Positions 45,751 to 56,730 of a stretch of 64,000 nucleotides of DNA are shown piece after piece (within the stretch, counting starts at the first letter, position 1; each line of letters opens with the position of its first letter). Source of the DNA: Ligustrum vulgare (Eukaryota; Streptophyta; Magnoliopsida; Lamiales; Oleaceae); assembly GCA_963555705.1 (NCBI GenBank), contig OY743170.1:11013096-11077095 (forward strand), given 5' to 3'. The notes under the pieces are model-generated. The model worked only from the letters and a program-made list of their open reading frames with translations, was not told where the DNA came from and made no database searches. Position numbers and translations under genes: made by a program.

Positions 45751-45837
45751 ATATAAAAGTAGAAGTGAGGCGAGAAAGTCATTTTGGAGGGAAAATTGCA
45801 TTTCATGACTCTCTCTCCTCGCTTCTACTTTTTATAT
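45751..45837 (+). repeat. Subterminal hairpin of Helitron C
   Basis: AAAAGTAGAAGTGAGGCGAG pairs with CTCGCTTCTACTTTTT after a loop of about 45 bases; conserved with 21081-21166. Confidence 0.8.
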
Positions 45838-45924
45838 ATAATAATAAAAATAAATAAAGATAAGATAAAGATTTTTATAGGAAAAAATATTATTTATTAC
45901 ATATTTAATAAGATTTGTAATAAA

Positions 45925-46260
45925 AATGTACTATGTGTAAATGTGTTATATTGAAAATGAAAAAATTAGATTAATATATTTGAACATAAATAATGTGATA
46001 TCTACGTAAATGTGTTATGTAGGAAATGAAAAAATTGGATTAATATATTTGAACATAAATAAATGTCATATCTATGTAAATGTGTTACGTAAGAAATGAA
46101 AAAATTGTATTAATATATTTGAACATAAATAAATGCCATATCTATGTAAATGTGTTACGTAGGAAATGAAAAAATTGTATTAATATATTTGAACATAAAT
46201 AAATGTCATATCTATGTAAATGTGTTACAATGAAAATGAAAATTTTGGATTAATATATTT
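45925..46260 (+). repeat. About 70-bp tandem repeats in Helitron C
   Basis: About five copies of a unit with GTATTAATATATTTGAACAT, GTCATATCTATGTAAATGTG and TTACGTAGGAAATG; a further partial copy lies at 46785-46900. Confidence 0.88.
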
Positions 46261-47922
46261 GAAAATAAATAAATACATGTTTTATGAATTTGTCAAGTTA
46301 GAAATGAAAATTTTGAATCAATATATTTTGAAAACAAATAAATAAAATTATTGAAGCTTTACTTCCTAATATGTCAATACATGAGTAGGTTCTTCAATAG
46401 GCATATTACAAAAATAATTAATTATTTGCTATCAACTTTTTATCACCAATGATAAATTGGTAGAAAATTTAATCATTTAATCATTTTGACAAAAATTGGT
46501 ATGTTTAGAAAACAAGGAAAAATAAAATATATTAATTAATATAATGGATTTCGAATAAAATATATGTAAGCAACATATTAAAAAATAAAGTTAATTAAAA
46601 AGTATAACATATTAAAAGGAAAATAGGTGATAAGATGGAAAAATTTTCGGAGAAAAACGTAAATAAAATTCGAAATGGATTTTATATAAAAAAATTAATT
46701 AAGTATCAAACTTTGAGTGGCGCGGTACACTGAGTGTACATGCAGAGTTTTTTTTTTTATTTAAGTTTCAAATTCAATAACATGTGTTATGTAAGAAATG
46801 AAAAAATTTGATTAATATATTTGAACATAAGTAAATGTCATATCATATCTATGTAAATGTATTACATTGAAATTGAAAATTTTGGATTAATATAATTTAA
46901 AATTAATAAATATATGTTATTTAAATTTTTTAAGTTAGAGATGAAAAAATTGAATTAATATATTTTGAAAATAAATAAATAGAATTATAGAAATTTTACT
47001 TCCTAATATGTTAATAAATGAGTAGGCTTTTCAATACGCATGTTACAAAAATAATTAATTATTTTTTATCAACTTTGTAACCACAAATATTTTCTCTCTC
47101 TAATTTTCAGTCACTACTGTTTACTTCAAAATCACAAATAAATAAGTTTATAAACCAAATATTATTACCAAACGGAGGCTTAATCATTTTATCATTTTGA
47201 AAAAAATTGACATGTTTTAAAAAAAGGAAAAATAAAATATATTAATTAATATATTGAATTTCAAATAAAATAAATGTAAGCAATACATTAAAAAATATAG
47301 TTTACAAAAAAATATAATATATTAGTCTATATGTAGTATTTTTTATTTTGAATAGTTTTGCCTTTTTTAAAGTTTCAAATTCAATAACATTTTGTGTTGA
47401 AATGTTATTTAAATTATGTTTTTTATTTGATATGATTGAATCAAGATATTTTCAAAATTATGATTTAAAAATTATTTAATCTGTGCATCGCACGGGTAAA
47501 TAACTAGTATATAATAATAATAATGTGTATCCCTTATAGGAAGTTTGCAAGAAAATATACGTGTTTATATATTGGGATATTAATTTAAGTTGTAATTTAA
47601 TATACCTAGTCTACCTACGCAATAGCCAACCTTTAACTAGCCACTAGTGCTTTACATGCTAGCTTTAGCTAGCCACTGTAAGGCGGTTCTTAGCACCACA
47701 AGTGCCCGTGTCCGCTGCCAAAGCACCTACATCTACCTACTCACGTCACAAAGTTTGCATGGCTTAGTGAATAGATAGATGGATGGGGGTAATGAAAGGA
47801 CACTCATTGTTAGTTATAATTGGGACTGACAGTTCTTGATCCAACGTTTCAAGATGATTCGAACCAATTGGTGCACTCATTCAAAACAGACACACACCCA
47901 CTACAAAGGGCACTTCGAATCC

Positions 47923-47930
47923 TATAAATA
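47923..47930 (+). promoter_or_regulatory. TATA box in copia-3 5' LTR
   Basis: TATAAATA, repeated in the 3' LTR at 52194-52201. Confidence 0.6.
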
Positions 47931-48191
47931 GGGTACCCCATATTCGATTTTTTTTGCACTGAATTAATTCTGATTTATATACTCTCTCTCTCTCTTGAAA
48001 TTACTCTTTAACAATTTTCTACTAAAATAATTTCTAGAGTTATTCTTAAGCTCTTTTTTCATTCCGTTTTAGAAGAATACAAGTCAGACTTCGTTTCATC
48101 TTCCTTCTAGAATACAAATCAAGTACTGACTTTAGAAGAAACGTTGTATCTTGGGAGACAGACATCTTTCAATCATGTTGGCATCTTTACA

Positions 48192-48620
48192 AAGGACAAA
48201 ATTTGTTTTAAGGACGAATTGTATATTGGAAAGAGTTATTTGCTAGATGATCTATTTAAGGCCAATGTTGTTGTTGTGGACAAAAAGTCCAAATATTTGT
48301 TCCCACAAGTTATTAAAAAAAATTATTCTTCTGTTTACTTGCTTAAGTCTTATATTTTATGGTATAGTAGACTAGGACATGTTCATCATGCTTCCTTAAG
48401 GAAAATTAGTAGGTTTAGGACTTATACCTAAACTTGAATCAAAAGACAAACATAAATGTGAAGTTTTTGTTAAAGCAAAATATGCTAAAAAACCTTTAAT
48501 TTTATTAAAAGGAGTATTGAACCATTATGTTTAATACATAGTGATATTTGTGATTTAAAATTTGTTCAATCTCGAGGTGATAAAAAATACTTTATCACGT
48601 TTATTTATAATCACAGTAGA

Positions 48621-48700
<80 letters not shown>

Positions 48701-49320
48701 CTAAATAGTAAAGATGAGGCATTAGACACATCTGTCACTTACAAAAATGAAGTTGAAAATAAGTTTGGTAAGACAATCAAGGTATTGAGATCCGATAGAG
48801 ACGGTGAATATGAGTCATCAATTTTTGATGAATTCTATTCTACATTTGGAATTATTCACCAAACAACTGGTCCATATACTCCACAAAAAAATGGAGTTTC
48901 TAAGAAGAAAAATCGAACTTTAAAAGACATGGTTAATGCTATTCTTATCAGCTCTGAGTTACCATAAAACTTATGGGGAAAAGAGATTCTAAATGTTAAC
49001 TTTATTCTAAATAGGGTTCCTCACAAGAAGACTGGTTCAATACCTTATAAATTATGGAGAGGTAGAATTCCTTCCTACAAATACTTGAAAGTGTGAGAGT
49101 TCTTGGCAGGAGTTACAGTTCCACCTGTTATGAAAATCAAGTTAGACCCTAAAAGTATTTATTGCATCTTTATCGAATATAAAATAAAAAGTAGTGCTTA
49201 TAGATTTCTTGTGCATAAGTCTGGCCTAAGTAACATTCACGTTAATACTATTATTGAGTCTAGAGATGTTGAATTCTTTAAAAATGTGTTCCCTTGTAAA
49301 ATAAATATTCTCTAGAGTAG
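48192..49320 (+). pseudogene. copia-3 integrase remnant
   Basis: It begins directly after the LTR: ELYIGKSYLLDDLFKANVVV, then LWYSRLGHVHHASLRKIS (zinc region), a gap containing an ATT/TA microsatellite, VLRSDRDGEYESSIFDEF, GPYTPQKNGVSKKKNRTLKD (integrase core end) and the blocks GSIPYKLWRGR and SIYCIFIEY. Primer site, gag and protease are absent. Many stops. Confidence 0.85.
48620..48697. repeat. (ATT)n-(TA)n microsatellite in copia-3 integrase
   Basis: About nine ATT units then about 25 TA units. Confidence 0.97.
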
Positions 49321-50996
49321 TCAAAAGAAAACACATGAAAGTGTGTTTAAATAGAATAAAGAGTTTGAACCAAGAAAGAATAAATGAGCAAAAATTGATA
49401 AATCTTTTGGTCCAGCTTTTTTCATTTATGATTGAGAATGAATCTCAAACTTTCAAAGAGGCTATGTCTAATCTTGAATCGTCGTTCTAGAAGAAAGCTA
49501 TAAATAGCAAGATTGAATCCATTATAAGTAATAACACTTAGCAATTGGTTGATTTTCCCAATGGAACTAAAGCAATTGATTGTGAATTGATTTTTAAAAG
49601 AAAGTTAAAACCCAATGGTTCTATAGATAAGGCTCGGCATATTGCAAAAGGTTATCGTCAAAAGAAGGAATTGATTTCTTTGACACTTATTCCCCAACAA
49701 CAAGAATTACATATATCTGGGTTTTAATTGCAACAGCATGCTTGTATAACTTCCACATACGTCAAATGGGTTTCAAGACTACATTCATAAATAGTGAATT
49801 AAACGAGGAAATTTATATGGAACAAACAAAAGACTTCATAGTTAAAGGACAAGAACACAAAGTGTGTAAATTGATTAAGTCGTTATATGGATTCAAGCAA
49901 GCTCCTAAACAATGGTATGAAAAAATTGACAGTATAATGAGTAGGAATTGATTTACCATAAATGAATGTGATAAATGTGTATATTCGAAGAAATTCGGAG
50001 AAAAATACATTTTGGTATCTCTTTATGTATATGGCATGCTGATATTAGAGACTAATATGAAAGTCATTAACAAAACAAAGAAAATGTTCACCATTAATGT
50101 TGATATGAAAGATATTGGTGAAGTAGACGTGATTCTAAGAGTGAAAATAGCTAGAACATGGAATGGGCTAATCTTGGCTCAAAGTAATTATGTAGACAAA
50201 ATGATTGAAATGTTTAAGACCGTGGTATTAAAGAAACATGTAATCCTTTCCTTTCTCATGTAGTTCTTCACAAGAATATTGAATAGGTAAGCAGTAGTTG
50301 GAATATTTTCAAATTATTGGAAGCATAATGTACTTAATGAATTATTCAAGACCAGATATTGCTTACTCGGTAAGTAAGCTAAGTTGATACACTAGTAATC
50401 CTAGTAATGAACATTGGGATGCATTGTTTAGAGTCTTAGGTTACTCGAAACGAACCGGAAAGTATTCTTTACATAATGGTCAATATTGTCCAGTAATTGA
50501 AGGATATTGTGACACCAATTGGATATCAGATACATATGAATTTAAATCTACTAGTATCTATGTATTTACTCTCGGTGGTGGTGCTATATCTTAGAAATCT
50601 TCTAAGCAAATTTGTATAGTTTGATCAACTATGGAATCTGAAGTTATTGCTTTAGATAAAGCAGTGGAATAAGCTGAATGGTTAAGAAACTTCTTAGAAG
50701 ATAATCTTTTATGGCCAAAACTTCTGCCAGCTATATGCATTCGTTGTGATAATCAAGCAACAATAGCCAGGGCAGGATATTTTGTATATAACGGAAAGTC
50801 AAGACATATACATCATAGACATAATACTGTTCGGTAGTTACTCTCAAATTGAGCAATTTCAATTGATTTTTTAAATTCGAAAAATAACCTTGTTGATCCA
50901 TTTACAAAAGGATTATCTATAGACAAAATAGACCTCGTATCGAGGGAAATGAGATTAAGGACTACATCGAAGGGGTTAACTTAATGGAAACCTAAC
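49321..50996 (+). pseudogene. copia-3 reverse transcriptase and RNase H remnant
   Basis: RT blocks: VDFPNGTKAIDCELIFKRKL, KARHIAKGYRQK, TTFINSELNEEIYMEQTKDF, KSLYGFKQAPKQWYEK. The catalytic block reads LYVYGMLILE, so the YVDD aspartates are gone. Then KDIGEVDVILRVKI. RNase H: GYCDTNWISD, STMESEVIALDKAVE, RCDNQATIARAG, SRHIHHRHNTVR and NLVDPFTKGL, with several stops. Confidence 0.88.
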
Positions 50997-51541
50997 CTAG
51001 TGACTGGTGACCTCATTGACTAGGTTCAATAGAAAAACTAATTATAATTGATTTCATGAGAAGCACTTCGGAGTTCTAACTCTTTCCTATTTTTGGATAC
51101 AAAAGAGTTCAAATATTGTTAAGGATAAGAATTGCTTTTAGTGATAACTATATCTTGTAATTAATACAATTGGGGTGTTGTAGGATACTCCTTATAGAAT
51201 ATCACCTAAGTTAGTGCAAACGTGGTCGGTTCTTTGAGGATTTTACTTAGGTGAATTCTATAAAAGCCTCATGGAACCAAAGTTGTTCAGTTCCAAAATA
51301 ATTAACATAATAGAGAATCAAGTTTGATATGAGAGATGATGTGTTTGATCTATTTTCTGAGCTTACAATAATGGCAGACAATTCAAAACGTTACGTTCAC
51401 TGATTAGTCAAATGTGTTCTATAGACTCTTACTATGGAAGGATCAAAGCGAAATCTACCTATCTTGATGGGTTATCTTTTAAATTGTGTTCTTGTATTGT
51501 CTTCCTTAATTTGAGACTTCGTCCATTCATGTGAGGGATTT
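50997..51541 (+). other. copia-3 3' untranslated region
   Basis: No coding content. It ends with a purine tract TGTGAGGGATT just before the 3' LTR start TGGAATTAATTG, the usual copia arrangement. Confidence 0.6.
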
Positions 51542-52408
51542 TGGAATTAATTGATGTAATTGAGAAGCAATTGACATAATGAATTGGGGTATATTTAATA
51601 AAATGGTCCTTATAATAATTAATTGGGTAAATTGGAAAAAGTTTCCAATAAATGGCACATTATATTGAAGGCGCACTTTAAGTGTCTTATATATGGTAAT
51701 ATGCATCTCACATATGAAGTTTACAAGAAAAATACATGTTTATATATTAGGATATTATTTTAAGTTATAATTTGACATAACTAATCCACCTGCACCATAA
51801 CTAGCCTTTGGCTAGTCACTAGTGCTTTACATAGATAGCTTTATCTAGCCACTACAAGGTGGTGCATAGCATCACCCATACTCGTGCTAGCGACCCTGAC
51901 CCCGGAACCAGTCCCCGCACGTCGCAAAGTTCACATTGGACTCGATGACATGGCATTAGGAGGCTCGGTGAGTTGGCACATGCATGGACAGTGATGAGGC
52001 GTCAATTTTATATGACGTCTGTATGGCTTAGTGAATAAGTACATTGGGTGATGAAGGGATAAACTTATTGTAGGACATAATTTGGACACATAATTTGGAC
52101 TGTTGAATCTTGATCCAACGTCTCAAGATGATCCGAATCAATTGGTGCACCCATTCAAAATAGATACACCCATTCCAGAGGGCACTCTAATCCTATAAAT
52201 AGGGTTCCCCACGTTTGATTTTTTCACACTAAATCAATTTTGATTTACTCTCTCTCTCTCTAACAAGTTTCTACAAAAATTATTTCTTTGAGGTTTTCTA
52301 AAAGCTCGTTTTTCATTCCATCCTAGAAGAATACAAGTCAAGATGCAGTTTGATCGACAATGTGGGTATATTACAGTACCGACTTTGGAAGAAGCGTTGT
52401 ATTTTGGG

Positions 52409-53620
52409 TGGTAATTGACGTAATTGGTCCCTACCTTTCACACTTGTTGTGGAATTCGTCCCAATTTTTTCTTTTTGGCAAATTCACCCTAACCCTTACC
52501 TTTTCTTGCTAAAAATGTCTTTACCATCTAATTCCATCCAAAAATTTGTTAGTTGACCTAAAAATCACCTATTGACTATTTTAATGAAGGGTAAACAAGT
52601 CATTTCCTATTATTTAATATAAAATGATGTAAAAGAAAGAAATAAAGAAAAAAAAAATATTTCTTACTGTTCATCTTCTTCCCAACCTCATTCCCACTTG
52701 CTCAGTTTAATTAAACCCTCTTTGTTTTTTCCAGTTGCTATAAATATGCCCGAGGGCATCTTTTTGGTGTTAAGGAGAGAAATGATTTAGATTGGTATGA
52801 TCGAAAACAACTATTTTTGTGCATTTAATTTATTGGTGGGGATTTAGGATTTCACATGTTTAGGCATGAAATTGATGCAAAGAAAATGACAGGCTCGAGG
52901 GAGAAGATTATGGTTCCAAATGTAGAGCTTCCGAGAGTGACTTATGAAGTGAAGTCTATGATGTTTCCTTCGAACAAGAGAATGATCAAATCGTTGTCTT
53001 TAGAGGTGCCTGGTGAAACTCGATTTCCTGTTATTGATGTTGCTTGATGTACAGAGTCTGATGAGATTCAGTTTGGAAATCCTACACTTGAATAGCTTAG
53101 ATTTGTGTACTCTATTATGAGGGCAATTTTATTACTGCAACCTTTGCTTCAACAAGATTTTGACACAGGTCCAAAGTGGTGTATATTGATATGCTTTAAG
53201 TCTTATTGAAACAACTCAATTGGGCTGAAGAAATCGCCAGAGGAAACGATCTCATTACAGTTACTATACTGATCTATGGGATATGAGGATGGTGGGTGGG
53301 TGGGAATGGAGTTGGGAAGAAGATGAATAGTAACAAATCTTTTGTGTTTGTGTTTTTGTTTGTTTTTCTTTTTCTCTTTCTTTTAAATCATTTTATTTTA
53401 AATTAGATAATAGGAAATGACTTGTTTGTCCTTCATTAAAATATTCAGTAGTTGATTTTTGGGTCAACTAATGGATTTTTGAATGAAATTAGACAGGAAG
53501 GACGTTTTTAGCAAGAAAATGTGAAGGTAAGGGTGGATTTGCAAAAAAAAAAATAAAAATAAACGTTGAGACGAATTCTACAAATAGTGTGAAAGGTAGG
53601 GACCAATTGTGTCAATTCCC
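52409..53620. mobile_element. Mutator-like element with about 300-bp inverted repeats (Pack-MULE candidate)
   Basis: Inverted ends of about 300 bases: left AATTGACGTAATTGGTCCCT, right AGGGACCAATTGTGTCAATT, continuing with CTACCTTTCACACT and TTAGCAAGAAAA-type matches to CATCTTCTTCCCAAC. The 9-base duplication TATTTTGGG lies on both sides (52400-52408, 53621-53629). The core (about 52707-53300) is non-transposase DNA with exon-like features, so the element seems to carry captured host sequence. The LTR outside is continuous across it. Confidence 0.88.
52856..53047 (+). pseudogene. Captured gene fragment in the Pack-MULE core
   Basis: Open frame of 63 residues, MFRHEIDAKKMTGSREKIMV, then PNVELPRVTYEVKSMMFPSN and KRMIKSLSLEVPGETRFPVI. 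Composition is that of an ordinary globular protein and differs from flanking AT-rich DNA. An intron-like TTTTTTCCAG lies upstream at about 52724-52733. The frame continues with stops to about 53270. I do not recognise the family. Confidence 0.5.
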
Positions 53621-53664
53621 TATTTTGGGAGAAGATGTCCTTCAATCCTTGTGGCACCTTTACA

Positions 53665-53811
53665 TGAGATGCAATATTTCTTCAGAAAATTTGCTTCGAT
53701 ATAACGATATACCTCACTTCATCTCCCTTCTAAGTTTCTGTTATGTTTTTACAGTCCAGTTCTCCTGCGTGAGAAGCACAGGAGAACAAGGTACGCTTTT
53801 CCTTGCATGAG
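53665..53811. other. Flank of copia-3 with a 9-bp-stem hairpin
   Basis: GTTCTCCTG (53760) and CAGGAGAAC (53780) are perfect inverted repeats with an 11-base loop. No gene. Confidence 0.5.
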
Positions 53812-54409
53812 GCTAGGTAAAGCCTAATTTTTTTTAAAAAAAAAAATAGCGGCTGACAACCTTCGAATTTTTTTTTTTTTTTTTTTTTTTATAGTTTTAT
53901 TTTACACACCGTTCTTTTATTTAATAATTAAAGTTTATAAATCATTTTTTTAATCACACACATTTTCCCTCTCCAATTTTTAATCACACATCTTTCCTAG
54001 AAAATACCAAAAAACACAAAAAAATTCTGACACAAGGCTGTCGAACGGTCTGTATATTTTGGTCTTTTTGTAAGGTGCTATACATGTATTTTATTTTTCT
54101 TAATAATTCTCATCATAAATGTATTAAATTTTGTTTGATATCAATAATATCATGGAAATTTTCATATGATATTTATAATTTTAAAAAGAATATTTTAATA
54201 AATAAATATTATTACATTAATTAGTAATTATTTTTAAAATATTAAAATAATAACATAACAATATGAATAAAGAAATTATTAAATATGTCCGACAAGTTAT
54301 TTTGTAATTGAAAATTTAAAGTTATCTAAATTTTATGTTTAAACAAACAAACTGTCACAGATATGTTTGGAAAGTAACAAATTAACAGAAACGTCAAATT
54401 TTGTTTAGT

Positions 54410-55840
54410 GCAGATCCAGATGAATCCTGGTGACCCAGATTCGTCTGGATATTAATTCGTGAACAAATTAACTAAATAATGCAGAATTGTAAATAGACAA
54501 GAATACAATAATTTGAGCTTAACGTAGGAAAAATCCTAACAGGGAAAACCCACGTGCCCGCACCATGCGGAAAAAATCAATCACTATATAAGAAAAGAGT
54601 TTATACAGATCAATCTAAACTAGAGGACAAATCTACGCATAGACTTATCAAACATCCAAGAAATAGATCACTCCCTGATCCTTCTATGGCATGTAATATG
54701 AGATGGCGTCTCACCACTCTTCAATAACTTTCTTTGAAACTGTAACAATCTTCAGCAACACGAACTCCCGTTCGATCTTGATCCAAACCTCCCGTTTGAT
54801 CTTCAGGCTGAAGGACTTTTCTTCTCTCAGTGATTGATAAACTCTTCCTGGAGAAACACGATTTAAAAATCGATTTTTTGCATGAAAGAATAAGCTCTAT
54901 ATCTCTAGATTATTCATGCACATCGAGAAGTTACACAATGAAGAAGTCATATATGTATTTTGTACCACACGAATTTTAGCTCCTCTGACTTCTTAGAGAA
55001 AACGTCCATAATTCTCCTATTTAAATGCAATTGGATTTTTTGACAATCAAGAATCCTTATTGCATAAAATCTCTATTACCTGAAAGTTAATCAAAGATAA
55101 TTAGAGATAATGATAAAATAATCATAAATCTTACCATTAGTAAAGATAAGGTAAGATAATCACAATAGGTTATGGAATAAAAGATCTTACCATATGAAGT
55201 GATAAACTTGATTACCAAGGATCAAGATACTTGGCCATATCAAGTAAGAGATCTTACCATTTTTTATTATGCACGGCCAATCACAATATTCCTTGATTAA
55301 TATTTCTTAATGTAATCTTACCATAAAAGATAACCTTAGATACCAAGAATCAAATCATCAAGATTTCGGCCTAATCCAAACTTATCCTCGGCCAATAATA
55401 AACTTGGATATCAAGGAATAAATCATCAAAATACTGGGTATCAAGATTTTCGGCCAATCAATATATTCTTAAATCTTGAATCCTTATCAAAAGTGATAAG
55501 TGATAGAATTCTAGCCCAAGAATATAATTATCACAATATTTCTTGATCATTATCATAGAAGATAAACAACAAACATTATCTCCAAAATATTATCACAATA
55601 TTTCTTGATCATTATCATAGAAGATAAGCAACAAATAATATCACAATATATAGGAGATAAAGACAATATTACATCCAATAAATATTTAAGTAATTTAATT
55701 AAATTTAATAAATTACTAAATAAAAATAATTAGTAATAAATTAAATTTATCAAATTACAAACCTGTGAGAAAATAGAAAATGCCAATAAACATAACTTAA
55801 AATAAGTTAACAGTAATGTTCACTGCGATCACAGACACTG
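54410..55840. repeat. LTR-like segment (possible solo LTR)
   Basis: TGCAGATCCAGATG at the left and GACACTGCA at the right are bounded by TG...CA with a 5-base inverted match. It contains TAACAGGGAAAACCCACG, a motif of some plant copia LTRs, TTCGGCC repeats and a 62-bp tandem duplication. No clear target duplication, so the call is tentative. Confidence 0.4.
55529..55650. repeat. 62-bp tandem duplication
   Basis: Units at 55529 and 55591 share TATCACAATATTTCTTGATC and ATTATCATAGAAGATAA. Confidence 0.88.
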
Positions 55841-56561
55841 CATCCCATGGGTTTGACGATGATGAAGATCATTAAGCAACTTATCGTTGTACTCATTTGA
55901 CGTAGTTTGAATTATATTTTAAGAAAAGTTATCGAATTTATGCAAGATCTATTTTATTTTATCTTAATGTGTTGCATTTTTATTATAATTATAAATATCA
56001 TATGAATACTGCTGTGATATTATTAATATCAAACAAAAAATAATACATGTACGTGTTTTTATTAAACTCTAACCAAGTACTATTTAGCCCAATTTTGATT
56101 CTTCTAAAAGTTGATTAAAATATAAATTAACAATTAATTCATATTAAAAAGTAAAAATTATAAATATCATATAAAAATTGTCGTGATATTATTGATATCA
56201 AACAAAATTTAATACATTTATGATGAGAATTATTAAGGCAAAATAAAATAAAAGTATAACACCTTACAAAAAGACCAAAATATAACAGACCGTTCGACGG
56301 CCTTGCGTCAGAATTTTTTTTTTTTTTTTTTTTTTAGGTATTTTCTAGGAAAGATGCGTGATTAAAAATTTGAGAGAGAAAATGTGTGTGGTTAAAAAAT
56401 GGTTTGAAAAAATGTTTTATTTATAAATTGTAATCATTGCGTAAAAGAACGGTGTGTAAAACAAAAAACAAAACAAAAAATCCAAAAATAAAAATTAAAA
56501 TTAAAAGGTTGTCATCCACTACTTTTAGCGGGTGACACACACATCTTACCTGATATATATA

Positions 56562-56600
56562 CTAGTTCATCCACCCGTGCGATGCACGGATTAATTTCAC
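56562..56600 (-). other. Helitron 3' terminus: hairpin and CTAG
   Basis: Stem CCGTGC / GCACGG with ATC loop at 56588-56574, nine bases, CTAG. Nearly the same as the Helitron C end (47482-47507), related to the ends at 18956, 20756 and 22954. Confidence 0.9.
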
Positions 56601-56730
56601 TTCATCAAAATTTTGAATGAAAATCATAAATAGGTTATTTTTCCCCAAGTAAATCGCAAATGCATGAATAGGTAGTATAATAATAACACGATAGATGTAA
56701 TGTTTAGAGAAAATAGTGTTACATCATTGA

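Larger units (their letters stand above)
45740..47507 (+). mobile_element. Helitron C (non-autonomous)
   Basis: The 3' end is CTGTGCATCGCACGGGT, then AAATAA and CTAG (47504-47507) before T. Both undisturbed LTR relatives (42438-42460 and 51683-51705) read straight through GTCTTATATA-TAATATG-like sequence, giving an empty site. The 5' end is ambiguous within the TA-rich target. It shares the hairpin (45751-45837) and about 70-bp array with Helitron B. No RepHel. Confidence 0.85.
45668..48191 (+). repeat. copia-3 5' LTR (truncated, split by Helitron C)
   Basis: LTR sequence 45668-about 45743 and 47508-48191 matches the 3' LTR, including CTAGCCACTAGTGCTTTACA, the TATA box CCTATAAATAGGG (47921-47933) and the CT-rich leader. 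The first about 80 bases of the LTR are missing at the E2 border. It ends TTTACA at 48191 with no primer site behind it. Confidence 0.85.
51542..53664 (+). repeat. copia-3 3' LTR, split by a Pack-MULE candidate
   Basis: LTR parts 51542-52408 and 53621-53664 (the second starts with the duplicated 9 bases) correspond to the 5' LTR; it ends GGCACCTTTACA as the 5' LTR ends GGCATCTTTACA. It includes a 200-base stretch (51890-52030) absent from the 5' LTR. Confidence 0.85.
53812..56553. mobile_element. Element with about 370-bp terminal inverted repeats
   Basis: Left arm 53812-54182 and right arm 56155-56553 are reverse complements: AAGGCTGTCGAACGGTCTGT left and ACAGACCGTTCGACGGCCTT right, GTATATTTTGGTCTTTTTGT and its complement, TGTTTGATATCAATAATATC and its complement. 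Each arm includes family W sequence. A second partial copy of the right arm is at 55985-56035. The about 2-kb interior lacks a transposase and holds LTR-like DNA. The right edge touches the Helitron terminus, so target duplications cannot be checked. Confidence 0.75.

Noticed and set aside
47920..48130. Independent host promoter at CCTATAAATAGGG
   Set aside because: The same block occurs at 52190-52340 as part of the copia-3 3' LTR, so it is the LTR promoter.
54410..55840. A complete LTR retrotransposon
   Set aside because: No primer site, coding region or second LTR; only a possible solo LTR, and no target duplication could be confirmed.
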